Origin: Streptomyces spongiicola
GTDB lineage: Bacteria; Actinomycetota; Actinomycetes; Streptomycetales; Streptomycetaceae
Assembly: GCF_003122365.1 (NCBI RefSeq)
Contig: NZ_CP029254.1
Coordinates: forward strand, 6,884,001-6,948,000
Direction of reading: 5' to 3'
Length of the DNA stretch: 64,000 nucleotides
The notes under the pieces are model-generated. The model was not told where the DNA came from, made no database searches, and saw only the letters and a list, made by a program, of their open reading frames with translations. Of the stretch, positions 50,626 to 58,971 are shown piece after piece. Every line of letters begins with the position of its first letter. Position 1 is the first letter of the stretch. The position numbers and the translations under genes are program-made.

Positions 50626-51318
50626 TCAGCCGCGCGGTCCGTCGTGCTCGCGGGCCTGCGCGGCGATGACCGCAGCCTGCACGCGGCGCTCCACGCCGAG
50701 CTTGGACAGCAACCGCGAGATGTGGTTCTTGACCGTCTTCTCCGAGAGGTAGAGCCGCTTGCCGATCTGCCGGTTCGTCAGGCCCTCGCCGATCAGGTCG
50801 AGTACCTCGCGCTCCCGCTCCGAGAGCGCCGCGAGGCGTTCGTCCTCGGCCGACCCAGCGTCGCCGGGGGCGCGGAGCGAGTGCATCAGCCGTGCCGTGG
50901 TGGCGGGATCCAGCATCGACCGCCCGGTCGCCACCGTCCGCACGGCGGAGACAAGGTCGGACCCCTTGATCTGCTTGAGTACATAGCCCGCCGCACCGGC
51001 CATGATCGCGTCGAGCAGCGCATCCTCGTCGTCGAAGGACGTCAGCATCAGACAGGCGAGCTCCGGGATGCGGGAGCGCAGTTCACGGCACACGGTGATG
51101 CCGTCGCCGTCGGGGAGCCGGACGTCCAGTACCGCCACGTGGGGGCGCAGCGCGGGGCCCCGGGCGAGGGCCTGCACGGCGGTCGCGGCCTCGCCGACCA
51201 CCGCCATGTCGGGTTCGGCGTCGAGCATGTCCTGCAGTCCGCGACGGACCACCTCGTGGTCGTCCAGGACGAACACCCTGATGGGCGACTCCTCGGAGAA
51301 GGCCGGTGCCTCGGACAT
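50626..51318 (-). CDS. NarL/LuxR-family response regulator, DevR/OsdR type
   Basis: A 230-residue two-component regulator. The receiver domain (about 13-130) has acidic pocket VLDDHE (D19, D20), phospho-acceptor D65 in VAVLDVRLPDG, a conserved serine/threonine in MLTSFDDE and lysine in YVLKQIKG. The LuxR helix-turn-helix covers about 163-225: LSEREREVLDLIGEGLTNRQ and LYLSEKTVKNHISRLLSKLG. It faces the DevS-like kinase and probably is its partner, controlling stress/dormancy genes nearby. ATG 51318. Confidence 0.93.
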   Translation of the reverse strand: MSEAPAFSEESPIRVFVLDDHEVVRRGLQDMLDAEPDMAVVGEAATAVQALARGPALRPHVAVLDVRLPDGDGITVCRELRSRIPELACLMLTSFDDEDALLDAIMAGAAGYVLKQIKGSDLVSAVRTVATGRSMLDPATTARLMHSLRAPGDAGSAEDERLAALSEREREVLDLIGEGLTNRQIGKRLYLSEKTVKNHISRLLSKLGVERRVQAAVIAAQAREHDGPRG

Positions 51319-51415
51319 CTGAGTCCTCCACGTCTGTCGTCCCGCCCCGTCCCGTCACGTCGGCCGGCGGACCCGGCGACGGGGCCGGACCGTCCGCCGG
51401 TGGTCCGCCCCGCCG

Positions 51416-51489
51416 TCACTTCTTCCCCGTACGGCGGCGCGCCTCTCCGCGGGCCGTGACTCCTTCCCCGTACGGCGGCGCGCCTCTGC
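51416..51489. repeat. Two-copy 46-bp direct repeat
   Basis: A block with CTTCCCCGTACGGCGGCGCG and CCTCT tail is present twice, starting near 51421 and 51467, in the region upstream of the response regulator gene. Confidence 0.85.
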
Positions 51490-51586
51490 CGTGCGCCGTC
51501 CCCGGCGCCCCGGGCGGTACGGCCGCGGGCACCCGGCCCGGGCCGCCGCCTTCGGTTCCCGCCGGGGTACGCGGCCACTCGGCGCG

Positions 51587-51715
51587 TGGCCCGACCCGTC
51601 GGCGGACGGGCCGTACGTGCCCCGACCCGTCGGCGGACGGGCCGTGCGCGCCCCGAATCACCGGCGGACGGGCCGTGCGGGCACCGAATCACCGGCGGAC
51701 GGGCCGTGCGGGCAC
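51587..51715. repeat. Tandem repeats containing CGGCGGACGGGCCGT, running into a gene end
   Basis: The unit CCGTCGGCGGACGGGCCGT and its variant CACCGGCGGACGGGCCGTGC recur about every 29-38 bp five times. The last copy overlaps the 3' end of the protease-like gene, so that protein's final residues (VPARPVRR) come from the repeat. Confidence 0.85.
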
Positions 51716-52216
51716 CGGCGGCGCAGAGCCGCGGACGACCTCCCGCCGCACCCGGTCGGCCAGGGGCTCGACCATGTCCGCCAGCGTCCGGGACAGGCCG
51801 GAGCCGAACGAGGAGTCGGCGCCCTGCACCGCGTACACCACCAGCCGGCCCGGCAGCCTGCCGAGCATCCGGGAGAGTTCCACGGCCTCGACCAGCACCG
51901 GGTTGTCCACAGTGCCGTGCGGCTCCCCCCGCAGCGGCAGAGCGAGCCCCTGCGCGTCGAACTCCCTTCGCACGACCCTGCCCGGCTCGCCGGGATACGC
52001 GTACGCGCAGGTCACGACCACCGCCAGGTCGGCGTCGTGCCAGAGCCCGATCAGTTGCGCGGGATTCCCGTTGCAGGTCTCGAGGCCGACCTCGGGGGAG
52101 AGGGGCCGCTCGACGGCGTGTTCCCGGAGTGCGTCGACGACGGCCCGGCCCACACCGTCGTCACGCCTGGAGTCGCTGCCCAGTCCGATGAGCGCGACAC
52201 GGGTACGGAAGTCCAT
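51689..52216 (-). CDS. Hydrogenase maturation protease-like protein (HycI/HybD family)
   Basis: A 175-residue protein of the family that trims the C-terminus of NiFe-hydrogenase large subunits. The N-terminal VALIGLGSDSRRDDGVGRAV resembles the family's GIGN-x4-DDG motif (serine replaces asparagine), and NPAQLIGLWHDADLAVVV carries the metal-ligand aspartate region. No hydrogenase structural gene is nearby, so the target is unclear. The C-terminal residues derive from the repeats at 51587-51715. ATG 52216. A perfect palindrome GGGCCGAACGGCCC lies 57 bp upstream. Confidence 0.82.
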   Translation of the reverse strand: MDFRTRVALIGLGSDSRRDDGVGRAVVDALREHAVERPLSPEVGLETCNGNPAQLIGLWHDADLAVVVTCAYAYPGEPGRVVRREFDAQGLALPLRGEPHGTVDNPVLVEAVELSRMLGRLPGRLVVYAVQGADSSFGSGLSRTLADMVEPLADRVRREVVRGSAPPVPARPVRR

Positions 52217-52272
52217 GGCGTGGCTCCTGTCGTGCTCCCCCTACGCTGGCCTGCCCCGGGGCCTTCGCGCAT

Positions 52273-52286
52273 GGGCCGAACGGCCC
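52273..52286. promoter_or_regulatory. Palindrome GGGCCG-AA-CGGCCC upstream of the protease-like gene
   Basis: A perfect 6+2+6 inverted repeat 57 bp before the start at 52216, suited to a NarL-type dimer. It could be a box for the DevR/OsdR-like regulator at 50626. A similar imperfect palindrome lies at 57517. Confidence 0.4.
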
Positions 52287-52430
52287 CATTGGCGGAGCCG
52301 CACCGCCCCCGTCCGGTCCGCCGGGGACCGCCGCCCCGGCGGACCGGGGCGGCGGCCCGCTCCCGGAGGGGCCGCCGGAGCGCCGCCGATGCCGGGGCCC
52401 CTCCTTCCCACCTGGCCCGGCGTGACCGCC

Positions 52431-52570
52431 GTCGGCCACCGCCACCGCCGTCGGCCACCGCCACCGTCACCGCCACCGCCGTCGTCGGCCGTAGCTGCCA
52501 CCGCGGTGCGGCCACCGTCGTCTCCGGTGCGGCCACCGTCGTCTCCGGTGCGGCCGCCGGCAGCGCCGCC
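52431..52570. repeat. CCACCGCCGTCGGC and 21-bp GTGCGGCCACCGTCGTCTCCG repeats
   Basis: Short units of CACCGCCGTCGGC type (52431-52490) are followed by tandem 21-bp copies of GTGCGGCCACCGTCGTCTCC between 52505 and 52556. No gene in 52217-52597. Confidence 0.85.
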
Positions 52571-52597
52571 GTCGCCGTAGCCGTGTCCACGGCGGTC

Positions 52598-54688
52598 TCA
52601 GTTGGCCAGCAGCGACTCCAGTACCGCCTCGTCCGGCGGGGTGGTTCCGGCCCGGTTCGCGGAGACGCAGTCCGGGTCGAGGCGGAGCCGAGCCAGCTCC
52701 CTGCCCGCGACACCCCAGGCGTGCCACGACGACCGCCGCTCCCAGGCCAGCTGCGGCGGGTTGTACCACCCGTCGCCGAGACCGGTCAGCACCGGGCGGG
52801 CCTCGTCGAGATCCGGCCCGATCCGGTAGACCAGCCCGCCGAAGACGGAGGCGAACACCTGTCCGCGGTGCACGGTCAGCTCGCCGTAGCTGGGCAGCCT
52901 TCCCGACCGCAGCACCGTGCGGGTCTCCAGGTCCATGGCGAACCAGGTGCCCGCCAGCCGCTTGTAGACGCCGTACAGCACACCGTCGAGCACCTCGATG
53001 TGCTGGAGGCTCGCGTACCCCTCGATCGGCGCGACCTCCCACAGCACCTTGCGGCGGCACAGGTCGAAGGCGACGACCGTCGCGCTCGGCCGGGCCGGGG
53101 TCACGCTGCCGCCGCCCCAGGTGTCACCGGCGAGGTACGCGATCCCGGGGCTCAGCCGGTCGTCCAGGGCCAGGGACATCACGCTCTGGTCCGTGATCAC
53201 GTCGTGGTACACCGTCAGCCGTCTTCTCGCCCGGTCCGCCAGGGTCAGCGCGCCCTTGAGCCGTCCGGCCGGCGGGGCGGACGCGATGAGGAACCGGTCG
53301 ATCGCCCGTGCGTACAGCATGTCCGTCGGCCGCTGCTGGTCGTTGTCGATGAACCCGAGCGAGCGGACCTTGCCGCGGTCCGGGTCGAGCTCCACCACCT
53401 CCGTGCTCGGATAGAGCGCCGCGTAGACGCGGTCGCCGGCCGTGCGCAGTTGCTTCGGCTCGCCGGACACCGGGATCCGCCGGCTGGTGCCCTGTGCGGG
53501 CCGGTGGGTCGTGACGGAGAAGTGGCCGCCGACGTGCACGGCCCCGCCCGGGCCCAGGGTCAGGGACTGCACGGGGTCCGGGCCGGCCATGACCGTGTCG
53601 ATCAGTTCCAGCGTGGTCGACCCGCCGCCGTTCGGGTCGAGCCACCACACCCGGCCGCTGCCCGCCCCGCCCAGCAGCCTGCCGTCCGGGAGCGGGAAGA
53701 GCGCCCGGTGCTCGTCCAGCGGCGTGGGTGCGGCGACCGGTACGAGGGCGTCGCCGTCGCGCCGGTAGACCGTGCCCGTCGGCCGCCCGACGCAGTACAC
53801 CGTGCCGTCGCCCGTCGAGGTGATCGCGTCGACGAGACGCTCCGCGGCCGGTATCGGGATGACCCGCGCGTCGCTCCCGTCGGGCGCCAGGTCCACGACG
53901 GACCTGCCGAACCCGCCGACCACCCGTCCGCCGCGGGCGAGCAGGCACGCGGCCCCGCCGTACGGCGCCGGTGTGATGGAGCCCTTCGCGCCGGTGGCGC
54001 GGTCGTAGGCGACGATGTGGCCGCGCGGGAGGGTACCCGCGTAGACGTGGTGGTCGTCGGCGGCGATCGCGCGCACATACTGCTCACCCGGCATCGCGGC
54101 ACCCAGGTTGCGCAGCACACCGGTCGCCGGCGAGTACTCCCAGACCTCGCCGCGCGGATAGGTGCCCGCGTACACCGTTCCGTCCGGCGCGGTCGTCAGG
54201 CACCAGACGAAACCGCCCGACGGCCCGATCGTGCCGAGCAGGGTCACCGCACCGGACGCCGGATCGAAGCGGTAGAGGTCCGGGACGGGGTAGGTGCCCA
54301 CGTACACCTGCCCGCCGGAGACCGTCGCCGCCCAGCCGCCGTCGCCGCGCGTGAGCCGTACGGTCCTGGTGAGCCTGCCCGCCGCGAGATCGATCTCGCC
54401 CAGCAGCGGCGGGTTCTGACCGCGTGCCACCACATAGGCGTGACCGCCCAGGACGGTCATCCCGACGATCGCCGCGGTGTACGTCGCTATCCCGTACGCC
54501 GAGACCGCCGGACCGGAACAGCGGCCGGCGGTACCGGCAGCGGCCGCTCCGCTCGCCGGTGCCGGTGCGCCGGGGGCGCCAGTGCCTTCGGCCGTGCGGG
54601 CGAGAGCCGTGGCCGGGGCGAGTACGGGCCCCACCACGGACGCCGCGACGAGCCCGGCTCCGGCATGCAGTAACCGCCTGCGTTCCAT
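52598..54688 (-). CDS. Secreted PQQ/WD-like beta-propeller protein
   Basis: A 696-residue exported protein. The N-terminus MERRRLLHAGAGLVAASVVG looks like a Tat-type or Sec signal, cleaved near the ALARTAEG segment (about 30). The rest is a series of beta-propeller blades recognisable by recurrent patterns such as GQVYVGTYPVPDLYRFDP, GTVYAGTYPRGEVWEYSP and HVYAGTLPRGHIVAYDRA, about every 45-50 residues. No catalytic motif or enzyme cofactor site is seen; binding of a ligand or polymer is plausible. Only one cysteine pair is visible. ATG 54688. It is divergent from the acyl-CoA dehydrogenase gene at 54990. Confidence 0.85.
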   Translation of the reverse strand: MERRRLLHAGAGLVAASVVGPVLAPATALARTAEGTGAPGAPAPASGAAAAGTAGRCSGPAVSAYGIATYTAAIVGMTVLGGHAYVVARGQNPPLLGEIDLAAGRLTRTVRLTRGDGGWAATVSGGQVYVGTYPVPDLYRFDPASGAVTLLGTIGPSGGFVWCLTTAPDGTVYAGTYPRGEVWEYSPATGVLRNLGAAMPGEQYVRAIAADDHHVYAGTLPRGHIVAYDRATGAKGSITPAPYGGAACLLARGGRVVGGFGRSVVDLAPDGSDARVIPIPAAERLVDAITSTGDGTVYCVGRPTGTVYRRDGDALVPVAAPTPLDEHRALFPLPDGRLLGGAGSGRVWWLDPNGGGSTTLELIDTVMAGPDPVQSLTLGPGGAVHVGGHFSVTTHRPAQGTSRRIPVSGEPKQLRTAGDRVYAALYPSTEVVELDPDRGKVRSLGFIDNDQQRPTDMLYARAIDRFLIASAPPAGRLKGALTLADRARRRLTVYHDVITDQSVMSLALDDRLSPGIAYLAGDTWGGGSVTPARPSATVVAFDLCRRKVLWEVAPIEGYASLQHIEVLDGVLYGVYKRLAGTWFAMDLETRTVLRSGRLPSYGELTVHRGQVFASVFGGLVYRIGPDLDEARPVLTGLGDGWYNPPQLAWERRSSWHAWGVAGRELARLRLDPDCVSANRAGTTPPDEAVLESLLAN

Positions 54689-54926
54689 GCGAGCCTCCCA
54701 GGGGATGCGGACCGTTGCCTAGAGGATGACCAGCGGCTTCTGCGGAAACACCTTGCCACGAGCGGATTCTGATGGAGTTTCAGCCAGTCGCCGGAAAGGG
54801 GGGCCGGCGGGACGGGGCGCCGGCCGCGGGTCCGGCGACGGAGCCGGGGGTGGAGCCGGGGCCGGCGGGAGGGGCGGGAAGGAGCCGCTCCGGCGATCCG
54901 GGCCCGGCCTGTCCCTTCCGAATTCC

Positions 54927-54940
54927 TGTAACGCGTTCTA
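54927..54940. promoter_or_regulatory. KstR-like operator TGTAACGCGTTCTA
   Basis: The 14-mer fits the KstR consensus T-N2-AAC-N2-GTT-N2-A exactly. It lies 50 bp upstream of the GTG start of a ChsE/FadE26-like acyl-CoA dehydrogenase, whose mycobacterial counterpart belongs to the KstR cholesterol-degradation regulon. The regulator gene is not in the window. Confidence 0.6.
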
Positions 54941-54989
54941 CTCTGTGCCGCCGCGGGACGCACGCCGGCACGAGACGCCTGGAGGGACC

Positions 54990-56168
54990 GTGCACCTGGA
55001 GTACACACCTGGACAGAGGCGGTTGCGCGCCGAACTGCGTGCCTACTTCGCCGGACTCGTACCCGACAACGCCTACGCCCGCCACGTGGACCATGCCGAG
55101 CGCAAGCGCTTCTACCGGGAGACGATCCGCCGGCTCGGCGCCGACGGCTGGCTGGGCGTCGGCTGGCCGCGGGAGTACGGCGGGCGAGGGCTGACGCCGA
55201 TGGAGCAGTTCATCTTCTTCGACGAGGCGGCGCAGGCGGGTGTGCCGCTCCCGCTCATGGCGCTGAACACCGTCGGCCCGACGATCATGCAGTACGGCAC
55301 CGACGAGCAGAAGTCGTACTTCCTGCCCCGGATCCTGTCCGGGGAGATTGATGTGGCCATCGGCTACAGCGAGCCGGACGCCGGCACCGATCTCGCCGCG
55401 CTCAGGACCCGTGCCGTACGCGACGGCGACACCTACCTCGTCAACGGCCAGAAGATCTGGACCACCAACGGCGACACCGCCGACTGGGTGTGGCTCGCCG
55501 TCCGCACCGATCCGGACGCCCCGCCGCACAAGGGCATCAGCATGCTGCTCGTGCCGACCTCCGACCCGGGGTACTCCTTCACGGTGATCAACACCCTGGC
55601 CTCACACGACACCACGGCCGGCTACTACGAGAACGTCCGGGTGCCGGTGTCCCGCCGGGTGGGCGAGGAGAACCAGGGGTGGCGGCTGATCACCAACCAG
55701 CTCAACCACGAGCGCGTCACCCTCGCCGCACACGGCACCATGGCCGTCCGCGCCCTCCACGACGTCCAGCGCTGGGCGGCGGGGACCAAGCTCGCCGACG
55801 GCCGGCGCGTCCTCGACCTCGGCTGGGTGCGGGGGCGCCTGGCCCGCGCGCACACCCGGCTCGACGCGATGAAACTGCTCAACTGGCGGATGGTGGGCGC
55901 CGTACAGGACGGCACGCTCACCCCGCAGGACGCATCGGCCGTGAAGGTGTACGGGTCCGAGGCCCGCCGTGACGCCTACGCGTGGCTGATGGAGGTCGTC
56001 GGAGCGGCGGGGCCGCTCAAGGAGGGCTCGGCCGGAGCGGTGCTCCACGGTGAGCTGGAGCGCGGCTACCGCTCCGCCGTGATCTTCACCTTCGGCGGCG
56101 GCAACAACGAGATCCAGCGCGAGATCATCTCCTGGATCGGCCTGGGGATGCCGCGGGTCAGACGCTGA
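54990..56168 (+). CDS. Acyl-CoA dehydrogenase, ChsE/FadE26-like
   Basis: A 392-residue flavoprotein closely resembling the FadE26 partner of mycobacterial ChsE4-ChsE5, which desaturates the steroid side-chain acyl-CoA. Shared blocks include EYTPGQRRLRAELRAYFAGL, the VGPTIMQYGTDEQK turn, IGYSEPDAGTDLAALRTRAV, RVGEENQGWRLITNQLNHER and a final FTFGGGNNEIQREI. The start is GTG 54990 with GGAGGGACC upstream. In the known enzyme a small second ACAD subunit is needed, and none follows here, so a partner must be elsewhere or the enzyme is a homomer. Upstream is a KstR-like box. Confidence 0.92.
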   Translation: MHLEYTPGQRRLRAELRAYFAGLVPDNAYARHVDHAERKRFYRETIRRLGADGWLGVGWPREYGGRGLTPMEQFIFFDEAAQAGVPLPLMALNTVGPTIMQYGTDEQKSYFLPRILSGEIDVAIGYSEPDAGTDLAALRTRAVRDGDTYLVNGQKIWTTNGDTADWVWLAVRTDPDAPPHKGISMLLVPTSDPGYSFTVINTLASHDTTAGYYENVRVPVSRRVGEENQGWRLITNQLNHERVTLAAHGTMAVRALHDVQRWAAGTKLADGRRVLDLGWVRGRLARAHTRLDAMKLLNWRMVGAVQDGTLTPQDASAVKVYGSEARRDAYAWLMEVVGAAGPLKEGSAGAVLHGELERGYRSAVIFTFGGGNNEIQREIISWIGLGMPRVRR

Positions 56169-56200
56169 ACGCCGCCACGGCCGGCCGGCGGAGCGTGATC

Positions 56201-56229
56201 GCCGCTCCACCCGTGGCGAGTGGAGCGGC
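56201..56229. terminator. Hairpin between convergent genes
   Basis: Perfect 10-bp arms GCCGCTCCAC and GTGGAGCGGC around a nine-base loop, 33 bp after the acyl-CoA dehydrogenase stop and before the convergent usp end. A bidirectional terminator is likely. Confidence 0.75.
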
Positions 56230-56320
56230 GGCCCGGCCGCCCCGGCTCCGTGGCGCCGTGGCGCCGTGCGGGCCCGCTTCCGCAGTACCGGCCCGCCCGC
56301 CGGAGAGAAGCCCCGTGCCG

Positions 56321-57208
56321 CTACCGCGGCGGGACCACGACGACCGGGCATTCCGCACGGTGCAGCAGCCCGTGCACCACCCGCCCGATTCTGGCGCCGG
56401 CGCCGGCATGACGGGGCGAACGGCCGACGACGAGCGCGAGAGCGGTGCGGGAGACCCGGACGAGCTCCTCCACCGGGTCGCCGCTCAGCACCTCCTGCTC
56501 GACCGCCACGCCGGGAGACCCGCCCGAGTGTTCGGCGACGATCCGTTCGAGAAGCCCGCGCCGCCGCTCGGCCGCCCGCTGCCGGCGGACGAAGGGCAGC
56601 AGCGGCGGCCTGCTCACGCAGACCGCGCTCAGCGCGGCGCCTCGGAGCGCCGCTTCTTCGAGGGCGAACCCGAGGGCGGCGGCCGCCGGGGAGTCCACGT
56701 CGACACCGGCGACCAGCCGCGGCTGCCGGGGCAGGGCGGACCGCGGCTCCCGTACCACGACGAGCGGGCACAGCGCGCGGGCGGCCAGCGGCACCACGAC
56801 CGAACCGGCGCTGAGCACCTCCTTGAGGCGGCTGAGGCCGCGTGAGCCGACCACGACCGACTGCGCGTGGCGGGATCCCGCGGCCAGCGCGGCGACGGGG
56901 CTGCCGTCGTAGATCTCCATGATCAGTTCCGGAGGCGAGTACTCGCCGTCGGCCCATGCCGCGGCCGACTCGAGCACCTGCCCGGCCTGCCTGCGCAGCG
57001 TCGTGCGCTCCGGTCCGGCGCCGAGGCTCCTGGTGTCCACCAGCCACGGCACGGCCACCACCAGCCGCAGGGGCAGGCCCCTGAGCCGGGCCTCCGCCGC
57101 CGCCCAGGAGACGGCCGCACGCGACCGGTCCCCAGGGTCCAGACCGACGATCACCTCGGGGCTCCCGCTGACGCCGCTCCCCGCTCCGTCGTTCATGCCG
57201 TCGTTCAT
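56321..57208 (-). CDS. Tandem-domain universal stress protein
   Basis: A 295-residue protein with two UspA domains, about 17-155 and 160-293. The first has VIVGLDPGDRSRAA and SVVVGSRGLSRLKEVLSAGS; the second has LVAGVDVDSPAAAALGFALEE and LALVVGRSPRHAGAGARIGR, where the ATP-binding glycines are partly altered. Two-domain USPs are typical of DosR-type regulons. ATG 57208 has GGAGGG directly upstream; a 12-bp duplication gives MNDGMNDG at the N-terminus and a second potential start at 57196. Divergent from the CBS-BON gene. Confidence 0.92.
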   Translation of the reverse strand: MNDGMNDGAGSGVSGSPEVIVGLDPGDRSRAAVSWAAAEARLRGLPLRLVVAVPWLVDTRSLGAGPERTTLRRQAGQVLESAAAWADGEYSPPELIMEIYDGSPVAALAAGSRHAQSVVVGSRGLSRLKEVLSAGSVVVPLAARALCPLVVVREPRSALPRQPRLVAGVDVDSPAAAALGFALEEAALRGAALSAVCVSRPPLLPFVRRQRAAERRRGLLERIVAEHSGGSPGVAVEQEVLSGDPVEELVRVSRTALALVVGRSPRHAGAGARIGRVVHGLLHRAECPVVVVPPR

Positions 57209-57516
57209 GGCTCCCTCCGGGATCCGGGACCCTGCTCCGCACGGGGTTCCCTCCGGCCGTCCGGGATCCCCGCGGCCGCGGCCGCGGTCGCGGGCGCCGG
57301 GACACCCCTCCCCCGTCGGCCGGACCAGCGGGCGCCGACGGCGCCCACTCCGTCTTCCTGCCCCCAGTGTCCGCCGCGCGGGCCCGCGGCACGGGGAGGC
57401 CGCTTCGGCCGCGACCGAAGCGCCCGCACGGCATGCGGTCCGCACGGTCCGCAACGCATGCGGTGCGCACGGCATACGGTCCGCACGGCATACGGTCCGC
57501 CCGGGAGCGGCCCCGC

Positions 57517-57531
57517 GGGACCATTGGACCC
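57517..57531. promoter_or_regulatory. Imperfect palindrome GGGACCATTGGACCC in the usp/CBS divergent region
   Basis: A 15-bp near-palindrome (one mismatched pair) resembling the GGGAC...GTCCC layout of DosR-type boxes. It lies about 165 bp before the CBS-BON start and 310 bp before the usp start. The divergent gap 57209-57680 otherwise holds CGCACGGCATACGGTC-type repeats near 57425-57505 and no gene. Confidence 0.4.
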
Positions 57532-57680
57532 CGCCGTGCGGACTGTTCGGCCCCTGCGGGGCCCCGTGCGCCGCTGTTGAATGGCGGTGTCGCATGCGCG
57601 GACACCGCGGAGGACGCCCGGGGGAGTGGTCCGCTCGACCGTCCCGCACCGCGCCCGCGGGCTCGACGGGAGTGGCGAAC

Positions 57681-58397
57681 ATGAAGCACAGCAAGGTCGG
57701 AAGCCTGATGGTGGGCGACGTCGTGTCGGTCGTGCCGTCGACCCCGTTCAAGGAGGTCGCCAAGCGGCTGGCCGAGCACGACATCAGCGGCCTCCCGGTG
57801 CTCGACGAAGACGACCGGGTCGTCGGCGTCGTCTCCGAAACCGATCTTCTGGTACGCCAGGCCGCAGCCGGGGGAAGCGGACCGGCCGCTCCCGCATCCC
57901 GGGACGGTACCGGTGCCCGCCCCGGCGACGACCGGGACACGCTCACCGCCGGACGGCTGATGTCCTCTCCCGCGGTGACCGTGCACGCCGAGGAGACGAT
58001 CGCCGAGGCCGCCCGGACCATGCTTCGGCGCGGCGTCGAGCGGATGCCCGTCGTCGACGAGGAGAACCGCCTGGTCGGCATCGTCACGCGGCGCGACCTA
58101 CTGCAGGTGTTCCTCCGGCCGGACTCGGAGATCCGTCTGAAGGTGGTCGAGGACGTGCTGGTGGCCGCGATGGGCCTGCCGCCCGGCGCGATCGACGTCC
58201 ATGTCGTCGACGGACGCGTGACCCTGGAAGGACGGCTGGAGGCGGCCGGTCAGATCCCGGTACTGGTGAAGCTGACGGAGCAGATGGACGGCGTGGTGTC
58301 GGTGAGCGAGCACCTTGCCGCACCCTGCGACGGCTCCCCGCCGACCGGACGGCCTTCGGGAGGTCGACCGCCCGCCCCGGAACGGCGGGGCGGATAG
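57681..58397 (+). CDS. CBS-domain protein with C-terminal BON domain
   Basis: A 238-residue protein with two CBS motifs (about 8-55 and 95-148: SLMVGDVVSVVPSTPFKEVA and RLMSSPAVTVHAEETIAEA) forming one Bateman module that binds adenine nucleotides, and a BON domain (about 155-215, ending MDGVVSVSEHL). Such proteins are frequently members of DosR-like stress regulons. A low-complexity insertion of about 25 residues lies between the CBS motifs. ATG 57681 has GGGAG upstream. Confidence 0.9.
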   Translation: MKHSKVGSLMVGDVVSVVPSTPFKEVAKRLAEHDISGLPVLDEDDRVVGVVSETDLLVRQAAAGGSGPAAPASRDGTGARPGDDRDTLTAGRLMSSPAVTVHAEETIAEAARTMLRRGVERMPVVDEENRLVGIVTRRDLLQVFLRPDSEIRLKVVEDVLVAAMGLPPGAIDVHVVDGRVTLEGRLEAAGQIPVLVKLTEQMDGVVSVSEHLAAPCDGSPPTGRPSGGRPPAPERRGG

Positions 58398-58439
58398 GGG
58401 CAACCCGGCGGTGGCGGTGGCGGTGGCGCAAGCGGCGGA

Positions 58440-58960
58440 GCGGTGTGCCTCGGCATCCGGCCTCGGGCGGCGGACCCGGGCGATGTACCCGCACCCTGGA
58501 CGACGCACCCGTACCCGTACGAGTGCCTGCGGCGGTGACCGGGTGGCGGGCCCGCATCCGGCTTTGGACGACGGGCCCGTATCCGGCCTCGGGCGGCGGG
58601 CCCTGGCGATGTACCTGCGCCCCGGGCGACGTTCCCGCACCCTGGACGACGCACCTGCACCCGTACCCGGACGAGTGCCCGCGGCGGTGACCGGGTGGCG
58701 GGCCCCCACCCGGCCTTGGACGACGAGCCCGTATCCGGCCTCGGGCGACGGGCCCGGGCGATGTACCTGCGCCCTGGACGACGCACCTGCACCCGTACCC
58801 GGACGAGTGCCCGCGGCGGTGACCGGGTGGCGGGCCCCCACCCGGCCTTGGACGACGGGCCCGTATCCGGCCTCGGGCGACGGGCCCGGGCGATGTACCC
58901 GCGCCCTGGACGACGCACCTGCACCCGTACCCGGACGAGTGCCCGCGGCGGTGACCGGGC
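58440..58960. repeat. Large tandem repeat, about 132 bp per unit
   Basis: The landmark GTGACCGGGTGGCGGGC recurs at 58535, 58687 and 58819, and its start again at 58951: periods 152, 132 and 132. The last units are almost identical. Each contains GGCCTCGGGCGACGGGCCCG, CCCTGGACGACGCACC and CCCGGACGAGTGCCCGC. Since 132 is a multiple of three, all frames remain open through it, but no start or ribosome site supports translation. It ends 12 bp before the DUF2236 gene. Confidence 0.93.
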
Positions 58961-58971
58961 ACAGTCGACGT

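Noticed and set aside
58315..58971. N-terminal extension of the DUF2236 protein through the 132-bp repeats
   Set aside because: The family fold starts at MKGEADHGDPGLFGP-type sequence; upstream codons are repeat-derived and there is no better start.
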